Counted from the first letter of the stretch, positions 44,419-58,210 are shown. The stretch: DNA of 64,000 nucleotides from Pachypanchax playfairii (GCA_006937955.1 SSNP01000109.1:1429300-1493299), one strand, 5' to 3'. Notes: generated by a model not told the origin, from the letters alone. Program-made: numbers and translations.

Positions 44419-45633
44419 CAGTTTTTTTCAATCACTTTGCGACAATTTTCACAACATTGATGTCATTTTTCACAACTCTAGATGCAAAACTCAAAACGTT
44501 CTTCACTTGTAACAGAAGGCTATCCAGGGTTCAAAACATTGCATTGTGCATTCACATCTTTAGAGACATCTAGACATCTTGCACTTGCATAAATATTGGT
44601 TCCAAAAAACAAATTTACTGTGAAATACCGTTGAAACAAAACTCTAGATCACCTACACACAACCCATAGTTTCATTAAGTCATTGTTCAGACAATCATTA
44701 AATCTTGTACAACAAAATAGGTGATACAAATTTCATTATTCAAAAATTCAAAGTCTTTATTGTCATATGCACAGTGACAGTAGAAAAATGTTTCCCTGCA
44801 CAATGAAATTCTTACTTTGCTGCCCATAGATGCCAAAACAAAAAAGTAGAAACAAAAAAATTTAAACAGAAATACAAGCTACCTTGCAGAACAAAACCAC
44901 CTTTATGGTACTACATGTACAGTCAACACATCTCTGGAAAAGTAATGCAGTAGTAAAGAGAATACACGGTGGAATCAATAAATAAGTTTTGTAATATATT
45001 GATGCAAAACATCACAGTTCAATGACAAGATAGGTTTATTTGAATTAAAGCAAAAATACAGTAATTACAGTATTTGTAAATAGAAAAGACGACACTGTAA
45101 TACATCAAATGCTGTGTTCCTCAGCTTGCTCTCACTATAAGAAACAAAAGATCAACACGTCTTCCTTGTCCTCCGCAAGCCACTGCTGGACCTCCATTGT
45201 AACCTGGATCACCTGCTGGCTACATGTCACTATGGTCTTGCAATCGAATCCATCAACTCTTTATATACTCATTCCACAATGTGCACCCAATCATCAGTAA
45301 CAAGTTGGCAGATTTAGACAGTAAATTACAGTATCTGCCGTATCCATACAGCATTGAGAATTTTGCAACAGTTAGTTATCATTTTAAGCCATTGTATCAA
45401 TTGATAATTAGATAATTGAAGGCAAATGAATAGACACTTATTTGAAATGTAATGTGTAAATTGCATTTTGAAACAGTAGTACTTTAAGTTGTGTCAAATT
45501 GAACAGGTGATTGTTGTTGAATGAACAAATGATCTAAGTTTTATGTGTATGTATCCAAGAAATTGAGAAAAGGGTTAGAGTTTTAAAAAAATGTGCATAT
45601 TGATCATTGGTTGTGAGTTTTGTGGGAAAACTG
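44419..45633. mobile_element. TA-flanked element with CAGTTTT ends (Tigger/mariner-type miniature)
   Basis: TA on both sides (44417-44418 and 45634-45635); ends CAGTTTT on the left and AAAACTG on the right, which are complementary. No transposase frame survives. The internal segment at about 44735-44840 (caaagtctttattgtcatatgcacag, aatgaaattcttactttgct) is the tail of another common fish retroelement family, so a nested insertion is likely. Confidence 0.6.
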
Positions 45634-45634
45634 T

Positions 45635-45740
45635 AAATTAAATTAAATTAAATTAAATTAAATTAAATTAAATTAAATTAAATTAAATTAAATTAAATTA
45701 AATTAAATTAAATTAAATTAAATTAAATTAAATTAAATTA
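45635..45740. repeat. (AATTA)n pentanucleotide array, about 21 units
   Basis: Perfect AATTA units, beginning at the TA of the right end of the preceding miniature element. Confidence 0.95.
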
Positions 45741-47594
45741 GCATGGGGATGTTTGAAAATAAGCACAGTTAAAATTACCCATTAATATTGTTATAATTAA
45801 TATAAATATTACATTTGTATCACCTTATTTTGTTAGGGTTTAATTCTTGTACTTTGTGTAGCAGTAGTGTTATAACCCCAAATTTCTCATATTTTTACAG
45901 AATTGATCAAATTTTTACATTCAATTGGTTTTATGTTTACGTTTTTAAAACTACACACAAAAAGAGAATAAAACCAAAATCTAAAATCAGATTTGAACAA
46001 CAGGGAGTCACTGTAACTGTAAGTGTCACTGAAATGCCTCATATGTGGGAGAAATTAACATTTCATTCTAACACTTAAAAGAGTTTTGGTTGTAAAGGCT
46101 GCATGTTGTAAACATTGTGTTTTATCTAATGCATCAGATGTGTTTATAAGCTCTTTTTGTTTATTATCTTGAGGTTTAGTGAGTATAAAAGTCTGCAACA
46201 CCTGCATTTGACCAGACATGTGACAACCTTTCCATAAAGGCACCTGCAACTATCAGGACAGTTTGCTAGCTGTTCAAGGTAATTTGTTATAACTGCGTGT
46301 TGTATCATTCTGCTACTAAAAACTAATGTTTTGTGTTCTAATCATCATACTTGTTAGTTTAGAATGCACAAGACTTTAATATTATTCGTCTTGGACCTCA
46401 GGAGGCCACAAGGTAACTCGTTTGTTGAGCACATGTTTTATTTGTATTTCAATTATGTGGCTAAAGCCTTTGTATTTTTCAACTGTAGTATTTACAGTGT
46501 TCAATAAGCCAAAGTCAAAGCCTGTGTTGTTATTTCAGAGTTACAGTGACTTCACTATGTTTTCTAAAAGTTTTAATTTAGAAACAATTTCTGCTCTAAC
46601 TCCTCCTCATCTTCATCATTGTGAAGAAATGACTTTCAGTTTCCAGATGGTTCAGGATCAGTTTACATTTATAATCTGGTTGATTCTGCAAATTACTCTT
46701 GTTTTTTGTTTTTTTATACTCAAACATTCTTGTTCTTCATCATTACATAAATGTGTAACAGAGAGTTTCCTATTCTCTGTTATTTGTTTCCTGGTAATAC
46801 ATTTTTACATCATCAACAATCCAAACAGTGAACAAATCTGAGATTTTTACTTCAAATGTGAAAGATGACGTAGACATTTACCAGTCAAACTGTTTTTGTT
46901 AATTATTCCAAATAACCATTACATTTCCAATATATTACATAAAATGTTGAAATCTTCCATCATTCAAAGTTTTTTTTCAGTTTGATGGTCAAAGTCAAAG
47001 GAAGTAATGTACCATGTAAAAAAACTCTTCCAAATATTAAACAGTATTCTGACGAGTACCAAGAAGTCACCTGATACTGTCACATGCCATAACTCAAAGA
47101 CTGCATGCAGACAAACTGCTAAACCAGGAACAGCTCAGATATATTCCTGTTAAACGTGTGACATCAGATGTTCCCAAGAATCAAAAAGAAGAAAGAGATT
47201 TTATTTAACAAGGCTTTAAATCATCCTACTTAAAAAAAAAATCTCTGGTTATAAAGTGTCAGGCTCATGTAGGGACCGATGGAGCCACAAGGCCCTCTTG
47301 TGGTCACTAAACAGTATAGCAGCTAAACACAAGCTGCCCTGTAGTTTTTTAAACAAAGCCTCTAAAAGACATACTGTTAGATTTTGCTCTGCTTTAGAAA
47401 CATAAATTAAAAAACACAGCAGAAAGCCTATTTTTGTACATTAACGCCATTACTGGTATTTATTGCCTTACTTTGTGCCTTGTGTCAAACATTTAGAGTG
47501 TGTTTTCTCAGTACTGGTATTACAGAGAAGGTTGTTTTAATACTGGGATATTTTTATCACTATAATGGAAGTCAGTCAGTTATTAGCTATACCT
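45741..47594. other. Intergenic, no feature seen
   Basis: AT-rich, with a 139-codon open frame (46422-46841) that is very Phe/Ser/Ile-rich, has no recognised domain and looks like a chance frame in T-rich DNA. No repeat family was recognised. Confidence 0.4.
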
Positions 47595-47860
47595 ACTTGT
47601 ACCTGTTCAGGGTTGTGTGGAGCTGCTGTTTGTCTCCAGCAGTCATCGGGTGAGAGGCGGGGTCACACCTGGACAGATTGCCAGTCCATCACAGGGCCAC
47701 ATATAGACAGACTACCACTCACACAAAGGGACATTTAGAGTTGCCAATTAACCTCAAGCATATCTTAGATCTGTGGTAGAAAACTGGAGTCCCTGGAGAA
47801 AATCCACACATGCACGAGGAGAACATGGAAACTCCACGCAGAAAGGTATCAACCTGGTCT
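47595..47860 (-). repeat. Copy 3 of the 'gagaggcggggt' repeat, longest copy
   Basis: Order of blocks: ccagcagtcatcgggtgaga, ggcggggtcacacctggaca, gccagtccatcacagggcca, attaacct, gagaacatggaaactccacg. This is the most complete copy in the window of the family also at 4853-5010 and 28500-28690. Confidence 0.7.
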
Positions 47861-48059
47861 CGAAAAAATAGTGAAATATGTACAGTAAAATAAGACCAGC
47901 ATACTTAACTCTGCCTTTCATTCAAAAGTGACCACGTCTAAAGAGACTCACCCATTGGATAATTCTGATTCATGTGGTGCTTCTTGCCTGTGTGCCATTT
48001 TATCCATGATCTCCATGGCAAAGAACCTCATGTACCACATGATGCGATTGTTCCCAGAG

Positions 48060-48440
48060 TTTGGACTGAATTAGGGAATCTAGCATTCACTTTAACCCTC
48101 CACCCTCCCTCCAAATCACTGAACTCAGGTGTTTTAATAACTTCTGTGGTCAAAGGTCTATAAAATGAAGAACCACAAACTGCTTCCACACACACTGAAT
48201 GAGGCGATCTCAGGAACCCAATAGATTCCAGTATGGTTCTGTGACAGGACGCCACCAAGGGAATCACTATGAAATATTTCTTGTGTGTGAAACATACTAG
48301 GCCAAATAAACCTTATTCTCCTAAAACACCCCAAAACCTTGTGGAAAGCTTTCCACAGAACAGCTGAAGCTGTTACAGCTACAAGGGGTGGGCTGACTCC
48401 GTATTAACAGACTGAAGCTGACACAAGAGGGTGCACCACT
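48060..48440 (+). repeat. Deleted Tc1-type element remnant
   Basis: The 5' leader and first codons are recognisable (caggtgttttaataacttct, ctataaaatgaagaac, cagtatggttctgtgacagg), and the 3' end (aaaccttgtggaaagctttc, agctgaagctgttacagcta) follows at once. A Tc1-type copy has therefore lost most of its transposase. Confidence 0.55.
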
Positions 48441-49089
48441 CCACCATGCTGCACCCATGCACAAACACAGAGGGGGGAGAGCTGACCTTTGACCTCAATC
48501 CTAAAACTATCCTCTAACAACATGTGACACTGAAGGTTTAAAAATGCTTTGGTGTTTTTGATGATCGAGCATGACAGCAGAAAGTTTCTCTAGATAAGAG
48601 ACGGATAAACATTGAAAAAACATTTAAACACATTTTTAAAATATTATTGAATTGCCTAAATAAAACAGTAATAAAAAATATGATTCAAAAACCAAATAAA
48701 AACTCAAATAATGGATAAAAGTCTGCCCTGAATGTCTGACTGACTTAAAGAATCTGTGAAAATTTACTAATAACTCTCCAACATGGCGTGTCCTACCAAA
48801 CAATCCATAAACAGACATGGAGGAATAGGCCGTTTGTAGATTTATTTGTGCTTTCATTGAAAAATGAACAATTGAATTTTTAATGCACTGCTAAAGATTC
48901 ACAAAGCGTGTCATTATGGTATCAACTTTTTACTGTATATTATTATGTTTTAATGATCTGAAATGAATCTAAACTCAGCCTCAGGACCTAGTCTGAAGAG
49001 TTTTAACATCTGAAGTTACCCAGTCACTGAAGGACCTCTCAGCACACGAGGGAACGAGAGTAAACTGCAGTGTTTTCTCTCCCCACGGT

Positions 49090-50230
49090 GAAATTCAGGA
49101 CAATATAATGGTATGCGCCCCCCCCAGATCAATACACTGCATTGCCTGATGGGTACTGAAGTCCTCCTCGTACAAAGAGGGGTCTTGTTTGTATTGCGGG
49201 CTGACCGGTTGCAGAACTACCAGGACCGACACCCCCAACACCCCCCGACACACACTAGAGAAAAGTGATGGTTTCCGGGAAGAACATGAAGTGTTTGGAC
49301 CGGGCAGTAGAGAGGTAAGGAAATGACCGAACTGCATTTTTTTTTACAACGGTAGTAACTATTTTCAGAGGAGGAGAGAGCCGGCAGGGATGAGCGAGGA
49401 GAGAATTCATGCGCCAGTGGGCGCCTTTTTGTTTTGGGGGGAACATTTCTCTTCAGACCAACATGGGGAGTCAGCTGCGAGGTTAATGCTACGCAGGTCT
49501 CCTGCGGGTCCTCAGAGGTTCGTGTTTTTCTCAAATGATCGAGGAAATCTGTGCTGCGGTTCGTCTCGTGCGACGGCGCGAACGAACAAAGGATGCGCCC
49601 GATCTGCAGGATGTAGTCGGTGTGTCAAGAAATGCAGCCGGTGAATCTGTTTTACTGACAGCCGCATTAAGGTTCCGGTTTTTTTACAGTTAAGGTTTAA
49701 TATTTCACCAGGAAAACCAAAAACAAAGTAGACCTCTGAAATGCACTTGAACGAAAAGTTATGTGTAATGTTTGTTTTGGCAGATGTTAATATTTTAAAA
49801 CATGATTCGGGGGTTTTATTTAAACATTCATAAACATCGGAATAGGCTTTTTGTCTCTAAATCTAAAATCGCTAGTGTTTTTTGTAGAGGGGATGCTTTT
49901 ATTTTTGAGTGGTAAACCGGAAGTTGTGTTGGGTGTTTTTGGACTTGACTCTGGTCTCCCACAGACTAAGCAGCATCTCAGAGCCTCTTCACGCGCGGCT
50001 CCGTGTCTTCACTCCGCCGGCTGTCAGAGCTCACAGATCGGATGCTTACAAAGAGCTCGCGCCTCAGGTAAATTCACCAGGACGTCAAAAATAAAAGCTC
50101 TTAGGTAACCGTTTAATCTCGGGGATGCATTTAGAAAGCTGCGGCTCAGTTTAGAGCTACTTACACTGTTGGGGCGAAGATGGAAGAAAGGAACATGCTC
50201 GTATTTTCACCGAGATGCGCGCTGGTGTGA
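49090..50230 (+). promoter_or_regulatory. CpG-rich promoter-like block of an unidentified downstream gene
   Basis: CpG density is clearly above the AT-rich flanks (for example gtgcgacggcgcgaacgaac and cacgcgcggctccgtgtc). Two candidate splice donors face right: agagag|gtaagg at 49315 and cctcag|gtaaat at 50068-50069. The overlapping frames here (84-85 codons) show no domain. I infer an unmethylated promoter with one or more non-coding first exons. Direction is only suggested by the donors; human order would predict foxo6 or scmh1 next, but no forkhead or MBT domain is visible. Confidence 0.4.
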
Positions 50231-51499
50231 CTCTGGTATTTTAGGTGTTATCGTGTATCTGTAGCCTGGAAACGCTGTTCTGATCAGTAAAGTCTGTTGT
50301 GGACCAGGATTTTTTCCTTCCTAAGGACATTATTTGAAATCTCTCCAAGACCCATAAGACAGATTATTCCTTTCCATGTTTCAGTTCATAAACATGAGAT
50401 TGAGATTTGTTTTTCATCCCTTTTTTGTTTTATTATAGTATAATTCTGGTGTATTTGTCACACTTTTTCATGGCTGGCACCTTCTGCAGTAACGTGTATC
50501 TCCTCTGGTTTCATCTGCCTGTAGCTCTTCAAGTTAATTTGCTCCTTCAAAAAAAAGTCTGTCCTGTGTTGCAGCTCTTCCCACTTCCTGTTGGATGTTA
50601 TGTCTTTAATGGGCCATTAAGAGGCAACCATGATGGTTAAGCTGTCATCTGTGTTTGATTGATTTAGTCAGACCACAGATGAGGCAGCTCGAGATTCCTT
50701 CTCTGCTAAATGTCTCTGATCCACCCCCACCTTATCTTAAAGCACATCCAAGGAGCAGTCCTTCAGAACATGGAGCAGCGTCTGTGCTGATTCTTGTCTG
50801 GGATCGGTTCGGTTCAGCTCGGCGGTAAGTTTGGATTGGCTCCCCCTGCAACTGGAGGGACGCTGAAGGAGGAAAAGTTCAGCAAAGGCGAGGAGCACTT
50901 CTGGGCTCCTTGTGAAAGTGGGCCACCGGTCCCTGTGGTGAGCGGCAGTTTTCTGGGGCAGGCTCGGTGGTGACGCTCACCAGTCCAGCCCAGATTGGGA
51001 ACAGACGCACCCTCGTCTGTCCGTTTCGGAGCCAGGTGAGGAAACTGTGTCGCCTTGCACTCATTCTGTAGAAAGCAGCACAGAACGATGCCCATCAGCG
51101 GCTAAGCTGTGAGTATGATTCATCTCAGTCCACCTGCCTTGGTTAGCAGTTCATTACCCTTTAATTCTTATCCATCAGAGGGTTTCATGTCAGGGAGTAG
51201 ATGAAGGTTCTAGAGTATGAACTTAATGAGTGTTTTCCACTGACTTGGCTGCTTTTTTTTTGCACCCAAGTTTGAGCCCCGGAGTGAAAATCAAACTGCT
51301 ATTTAAAGATGGCAGAACCCTGCCAGCTGCTGCCGTTTCTGCTCCCGTCGTAATTCAATCAGAGCCACGAAGACGTGCCAGGGAGGATGTAAGCGCTCTG
51401 TGGAAGATTACATGGATGGGACCTCTGCATGGTCCGAAATGGCTCCTTTCACATACCTGGCTGGTGCCTCCTCTTGTTCCTGGAGAGTAAAGGAAGACG

Positions 51500-54400
51500 A
51501 TTTGTCATCCACAAAAAGGGTGTGAGTCTTCAAACTAGGCGCTGCTGTTGATTTGATCAAGGACGTGATGATGGAATAAGTCTTGAAACTGGATTTGGTG
51601 AGGCTAGCATTGTGTTTTGACAGCTTTTAAAAGCCTGCTGACCACTACGTGTCGATGGAGACCCACAGAAAGTTGGGACAGTCCTGTGACTTTCATAAAA
51701 GGTGATCCCGTGTGAGTACGGAGAGGGTTAACAACTCAAAAGAGGGAACTAGGACATCCACATCCCTTTTTCATGGCTATATTCTGGCTGTGAGAAGGAA
51801 CAGCAAGTGAAACTGGGCAATATTTCATCAAAATATATCAGAATATTTTTTACACTCTTTTACAGGTTTGACTTATTTCTGTGTAATAAGAAACAGAATT
51901 GTTTGAGAAGAACCAGTTTTTGTATTTCAAACCCCATCCAATATTTAGAAGCTAAATTTTTTCACTTTTGGAGCATTCGCTGCTTGCCTTGATTATTTTT
52001 GAGTCCTCCAGCCGAGCCTGCGGCAGACGCTGGGCGGGAATATAAAAAAAAAAAAATCTCCAACCACGAAAGCATCTGCCTCTTCCCAGCAACACTCGGG
52101 TTATTCTGTGCTCTGTTCGCGTTATGTCGTTCAGGCCGAGTGTCTGACCTGTTTGATGTGGAAGTTCTGTTCACTCACGCTTCTTCTTTTTAATGGGGAA
52201 GTTGACCTTTGACCTTGTCTTTAAATGAATTTAAAAGAGGAATAAAGAAAAGAGTTTATATTGAGATCAAGAATACAGAAACTTCTAAACTGAGCTTCTT
52301 CTGTGTGGAAATCTTACTATGATTCTATCTTCAAGCAAACAAAACCAAAAAAAGCATTGAAAAGCTGCTATTAAATCATTTTATTTTGAAATTCAAAATG
52401 TTTGATAATAGTTTAAATTTCAGAGAATTGACTATTGCGATTTGATTTCATTCAAAACTCAGATTTCAAATTGAAACCTGAAGTTTTACAGGCTACAGAC
52501 ACAAACTAGTTTTACGTTGAAACATTGGAGATGTGTTTCTATTGGTCAGCATGCTGGGGAAAACCCGCCTCTTCTTCTTGCAGCCAATAAGATCTCAGCA
52601 AGGGCTACGTTAGCTAAGTAGTATTAAAGCTAGCCCAAATTATTCGTGATGGCCCTCACTAGAATGGAGTTTCATCAACTTTTTGGTAACTGAATGTCTA
52701 ATATTTTCATAGAAACTTTATAGAAACTTTTATACATTTCCACATTGGCACTAGCTGGGACTTTTGGGTCACATGGACCTTCAAAGTTGAAAGTTGAACA
52801 TTTTTGGCTGAGGCTTCTTTTAAATCTTATTGGCTCAAATCTTACGCGTAAACAAAACTTTGAGCATTAAATTAATATTTCAACATTATTTTATTTCAGA
52901 TTAACATTATGTCATTGTAGTTGGTAAAGTTTTGACCTCAAATCACAGTTTTTGTGTAGTTTTTTTGTCGTAAAATATGTTTAAAAACCAAATTCAGACG
53001 TCTGAGGATATTTTATCATTGAAAGTCTTATCAAGGGGTCTTGTGGCTGGTTGAAGAGTCTGAAAGGACTTTTGTCTTCTATCTGCACTGAAAATAACAT
53101 TAGCCCACAATGCAACGAGGCTGTAATTTGGTTAGACCAGTAATTCACTCAGATGTAAAATAATATGGAGCCCCATTAAACCACCGGACGGATACTTAAC
53201 AGTGAAACTCCGCTGTAATGTGGGGACAGACACTGAAGGAATTCTGTGGACTCGTTAAGGGTTTGGAGCTGAGTTGAATACCAAGTTTTGCGGCTAATTT
53301 ATGATTCATTTCTAAAATCTTTTACTGTGCCGTGTATTTATCCTGCACTTCTGCAGCTAATGATTATTTTATTTGGAAGCAGTGGATTTTACGTCACTGG
53401 GTTGCTAGAGCTGGATAGTGAGCGACAAATATCACAGGGATAAATTTGTCTCCAGTATTTTGGAGTGAACTTTAGCTTGTGCTGGAAAATTATACTAAAG
53501 TTTCAGTTTCTGTGTGTCCATTTTAAGAAAGGAAAGTGAAACAGGAAGTATTTTAATCCAGGCTCTGTCTCACTGGGCTGTGTCTGCGAGAAAATATGCA
53601 GGTTTTCAGTTGGACTCACACTGAACTGGTACTGACATTTTATTGTGGAAATTGTGACTAAATTGTGAAATTTGCAAGACATTCATGCAAATGGAATTTC
53701 TAGTTTCGGTTTAATCACAAAAAGTTTTAAAATGTCCTAATTTCATCACAATCTATTTTCATTTTATTTGCAGTGTTCTTAGAATGTCAGGTTCTTTTTT
53801 GTTTTGGTCTCCAGTCAGTCACAGCGTAGTTCCTCTGGTGGCTGAACCCTCACGAAGGTATCACACTAACTTGAGACACGTCCTTCTGTGAGGACATTTT
53901 TTAATCCTAATTTATTTTAACCTGTTCAAAATTCCAGCGACAACAACAAGGCCATACAGCTCACGTCAGGGAAGTGAAAACTCTCTCTAATAACTCTAAA
54001 GATTTAGCAAACCCCGTTGCGAATGCTGTTCATAATTTGTCACCAGCCATCACAGCTGATTTTCAGCTTGAACAGATTCATCAGTGATTTGTCTATCTGA
54101 AACTCATAAGATGTTTAAGGATGAAGTCGAAAGGAAACAATGATTTCCTGCAGCAGTGTGTTCACTGCTCATTTTACGGCTCCGTCACCTCATTTAGGCT
54201 GAAGGTTTCCATTTTAAATACCAGCTGCCACATAAAGAGGGGACCTTTTACCGTCTAAGACTCTTACAAAACTAACACGTTAACACAGATTTAATAGTTT
54301 AGGATTATCAATCTGCAATTTTTATGTAACTACAATAAATCAATTTTTTTCCTATCAAGTATTCAATTGGATACTTCAATCATTTGTTTTATATTAAAGG

Positions 54401-55467
54401 AGAACTAAAGAACTTTCCCGTAGCCAGCTCAGACAGCCATTGCTGGAAACGGTGTTCTGTTGAAATATGCTATCTGTTAAGATGTGCTACAGATTCTTTC
54501 TGCACATGTGTCGTTCTACAGTTTTGACTTCAATAAACAGATTTATTATTTATTTTTTGTTTCTATATTTTTCCATAAATACATTTTAGCTATCAAATTA
54601 ATTCTCCCAGGACAGGAACATTAAATATGATGTTATTTTTACTTTATTTGCATTGTCAGAACAACAGGCAAATGTTTGGACACACTCAGAGGAGAAGGAC
54701 CCAATAAGGACCTAGAGGGCTTTTATATAGAAAATTCTAAAAATACGCTTAAATAATTAACAGGACACCCTCACCATAAACAAGAATACTGTATAAACTT
54801 TGAATGAAATCTTGTTATGAAATAAGTTGTCAATTCGTAATATGGCTGCATTTTTCTTCATGGCAGCATAAATCATCAGAACACCACTTCTGGCTGCGAC
54901 CCGAATTACTGAAGCTATTTAGTGTAATATAGGTAGACCAGAGGTGCACAGAGTGTCTAATATGAAGCTGAACATGTTTCTCAGTGAGTATCCACTTTGA
55001 CAAGTTTCAAAACAGTAAGTTAAACTTTTAAAAGTTATTTTGTGCTTTAAGATCTTGTGGGAAAAAGTGTCATCATCTGATTATTTTTTTATATTTTACA
55101 GTGTTGGAATTTTTTTTTTTTTTCCCAGAGATATTCTTTTTTAGATCAACTGAAAAATGAGTAACATGCTGTAAATTCTCTGAGATGGTCAAATTCCAAG
55201 GCAGCAATTTGAAGTTCTATAAACTCATGAATCTAGACCAGCAAAGGAAATTCTGATTGGTGCATTTGTAAGATCTTAATCTCAGTTTTGCAAAAACGCC
55301 TAAGCGTTTTTATTCAAGAATCGTACCAGCTTACTGACAAGTTGCAGACCGATACAACAACAGCGGTGACAGTAGTGTTTTAACAAGTTAATAAACTCTC
55401 AGTCTCTGGCTTTGCTGTGATGAAGGCCTGTTACATTTATTATATCATTTATTTCTAAAACAGCAGC
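51500..55467. other. Intergenic or intronic, no feature seen
   Basis: AT-rich sequence without a supported exon. A short 'ttaaaggagaactaaag' at about 54397 shares its first 12 bases with the end of the fold-back element at 55472, but no matching right end was found. Confidence 0.4.
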
Positions 55468-55471
55468 TTAA

Positions 55472-56124
55472 AGGAGAACGCCCGTTTTTTGCAATTGGGG
55501 CCTTATTTATTCTGTGAGATGTGTTTTACTCGTCATCAGTGGTACTTTTTTGCGATTCGGATTCGTCTCGGAGATTTTTGATTCACACAGCAAACACCTA
55601 AACGGCGATAAACGAGAGTCAGTTGGGCCTGCGTTTGCCGACCCTAAATCGGTTTAAAATCAGTTCAAATCCGTTATTTTTTTAATCTGGCCATTAGGAT
55701 ACTCTATTGTTTTTTCCGTTCCAGTGCCATTTTGAATCCTGCGCTCATAGAAATTATATTTTTTAGGAAGCTAAGCCACTGCACCAATAGAATGGGCCCG
55801 CGGAGAGATGACGTCACTCTCCCGTCACTGTAAAAAATATAATTTCTATGAGCGCAGGATTCAAGATGGCACTGGAACGGAATAAACAATAGAGTATCTT
55901 AATGGCCAGATTAAAAAAATAACGGATTTGAACTGATTTTAAACTGATTTAGGGTCGGCGAACGCAGGCCCAACCGACTCTCGTTTATTGCCCTTTAGGT
56001 GTTTGCCGTGTGAATCAAAAATCTCCGAGACGAATCCGAATCACAAAAAAGTACCACTGATGACGAGTAAAACACATCTCACAGAATAAATAAGGCCCCA
56101 ATTGCAAAAAACGGGCGTTCTCCT
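55472..56124. mobile_element. Fold-back (long inverted repeat) element with TTAA flanks
   Basis: 653 bp between TTAA sites (55468-55471 and 56125-56128). Left arm about 55472-55767 and right arm about 55831-56124 are near-perfect reverse complements (about 295 bp each, few mismatches) around a loop of about 63 bp that holds gatgacgtcac. Ends are AGGAGAACGCCCG and its complement. No transposase is encoded; it is a miniature element or a paired insertion. The 61-codon frame spanning the centre is a by-product of the palindrome. Confidence 0.9.
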
Positions 56125-57239
56125 TTAAACAGTCATTTTTTTATTTAGCAAATCATCTGAATATTTTATATATAATTTATGGTAAAAGGAGAGATGAATT
56201 CCCCCATGATCAGTCTGATGTCTTGTTTTAAACTCCAAAACACAGTAAAATATATCATAAAGTTACGCGTGACAAAGAAAGTGGGACACTTTTGAATCCC
56301 ACAAGTCAAAAAACAGACAGATTGTGATAGATTGACTTGATCTTGTGGAGCTTTTTGTGTCTGTAAATCTTTTCAGACTTTAGTCCATCTCTGCTATCTG
56401 TGACCTTTTCGTCCCACATCATCCCGGTCCAGAGAAAATAACAACATAAATAGAAAGTTAACCTGGTTTCTTTCTTTTTTCTGAAAATTGCATCATGTAA
56501 ATTTGTGAAATTAAGTGAATTTTCATGAGACCATCTTCAGCGTCCAATCAGAGAGGAGTAAAATAACACACACACCTTCGAAACCGGGACCCACATGACT
56601 CTAATTTAACCTGGAACTCTGATGATCCATTTATAGATCATTTGAGCAAAACAACACAGAGAAAATAAAAGACTTATTCAGACTCAGTTACTGCAGACTG
56701 CGAGACTTTGGCTGCAGCAGCAGTTTCAGGGACGTACCAGCAGCAGGTAATCACATACATTCATCCCTTTAAATGGCTTCAATTCCTGTAATTAATATGC
56801 CATATTTGTTTAGTGTTTGTCCTTGACAGCTCAGTATAAATATTCAACAGACAATATGTGTTTTTATTCCTCATAAACAACTCTCTCCAGGTTAATTATA
56901 GAGTTTGTTTGAAGTTAGAAAGGATCCTGTTTGACTGCAGGGGTGTTCAGAGACATTACTGAAGTTCTTGTGATGAGTGATCTTACGAGTGAATAGGGAA
57001 ACGCTCAGTTCGAAGCAGAAGTCTGAGTATTTGCCAGGAAACTGTTCTCCCACTACGTTCTGTAACAGATCAGAGGAGCTCTGCTGTTTCCCATCAGCTT
57101 CAAACCGTTTGGAATGAGATGTTCTCACACTCCGAGATACTCAGGGCCTGTCTCACACTCTGAGAAATGTGAAACTGTAAAATGGATCAGCGTCTCCAGC
57201 GTCTTGTTACAGTAGGAAGAAAAAACAAACGGTTTATCA

Positions 57240-57680
57240 AATGTTGAAATAAAACATGCTTCATGTTTTTAAGATATTTAGAATTTGATTTCTGTTATTG
57301 TTGTAAAACACTGATTAAATATAAATAAAAGCAGAACATGGTGATTTGTAAATGTCTTGATCCCATTTTATTTCCAAATAGAACATAAACAACATGTCAG
57401 ATGTTGAAACTGAGATATTTTACCATTTAATTGAAAATATTAGCTCTTGTTGAATTTGATGGTTGGGACATGTCTGTAAAAAGTTGGAAAACAGGGATGC
57501 ATTCCCTTTTGTCTGTAAACATCTGGGCAGTAAGGAGAGCAGCTGCTGGAGTTAGGAGAGAATTCTTGTCCCATTCTTGTTTAATGCAGGATTCTACTTT
57601 GTGGCCAGTCTGGACTGCAGGCAGGTTAGTTCAGCTTACAGACTCTTCTCTTGTAAAGCCACAAAGATAAACTATTCCAA
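57240..57680 (+). repeat. Degraded DNA-transposon fragment
   Basis: Phrases such as atggtgatttgtaaatgtct, caacatgtcagatgttgaaa, ctgagatattttaccattt and the later 'agtctggactgcaggcaggtt' occur in the same order in a widespread teleost DNA-transposon-derived repeat that I recall. Heavily mutated; boundaries approximate. Confidence 0.45.
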
Positions 57681-58210
57681 AATTGGCAAGATATTGGATA
57701 TTGACAGAATTTCTTTTATCATAATAGTAATAAATTATTATGAGTGGAGCTGCTACATTCAAAATTAAAGCTACACATGCTGACTACAGTTATTATTTAC
57801 TTAAATGGTTACCACAAGTAAAATATCAAATGATCATGAACAATACTACGAGTCTTCGTGTTACTTTTGAAGTAATGGCTCATGGGAGTTTTAAACTGTT
57901 ACATCTTTAGCAGCTAGCTGTTGTGTCATGCTAATACTATCTTACATGCACACAGGAACAAGGGGATGTGATTTGGTTTCTGCTGTTTTTATTTTTCTCC
58001 TCCTTTGTAACTGTTTCACAGCTAACATTTTTTTGTGTTAGCATCTCCATTTATAAAAACCCTGTATTTTGCTACAACTTGTGTAAAGTTATAATTAGTT
58101 ACTTTATTCTTTAGCTGTCACAAGGGGAGCTGCAGAATTTAAGGAAGTTCCTGCACAACTTTTTGGAAATGCTTCCATCCTGAGACCAAGGCTTATGATG
58201 AAATTTTTGG

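Noticed and set aside
46422..46841. 139-codon hydrophobic frame
   Set aside because: T-rich DNA gives Phe/Leu/Ile-rich frames by chance; no signal-peptide and domain combination or neighbouring exons support it.
47972..48267. Overlapping small frames on both strands
   Set aside because: The sequence is the leader and 5' part of a deleted Tc1-type element; no host gene is needed to explain it.
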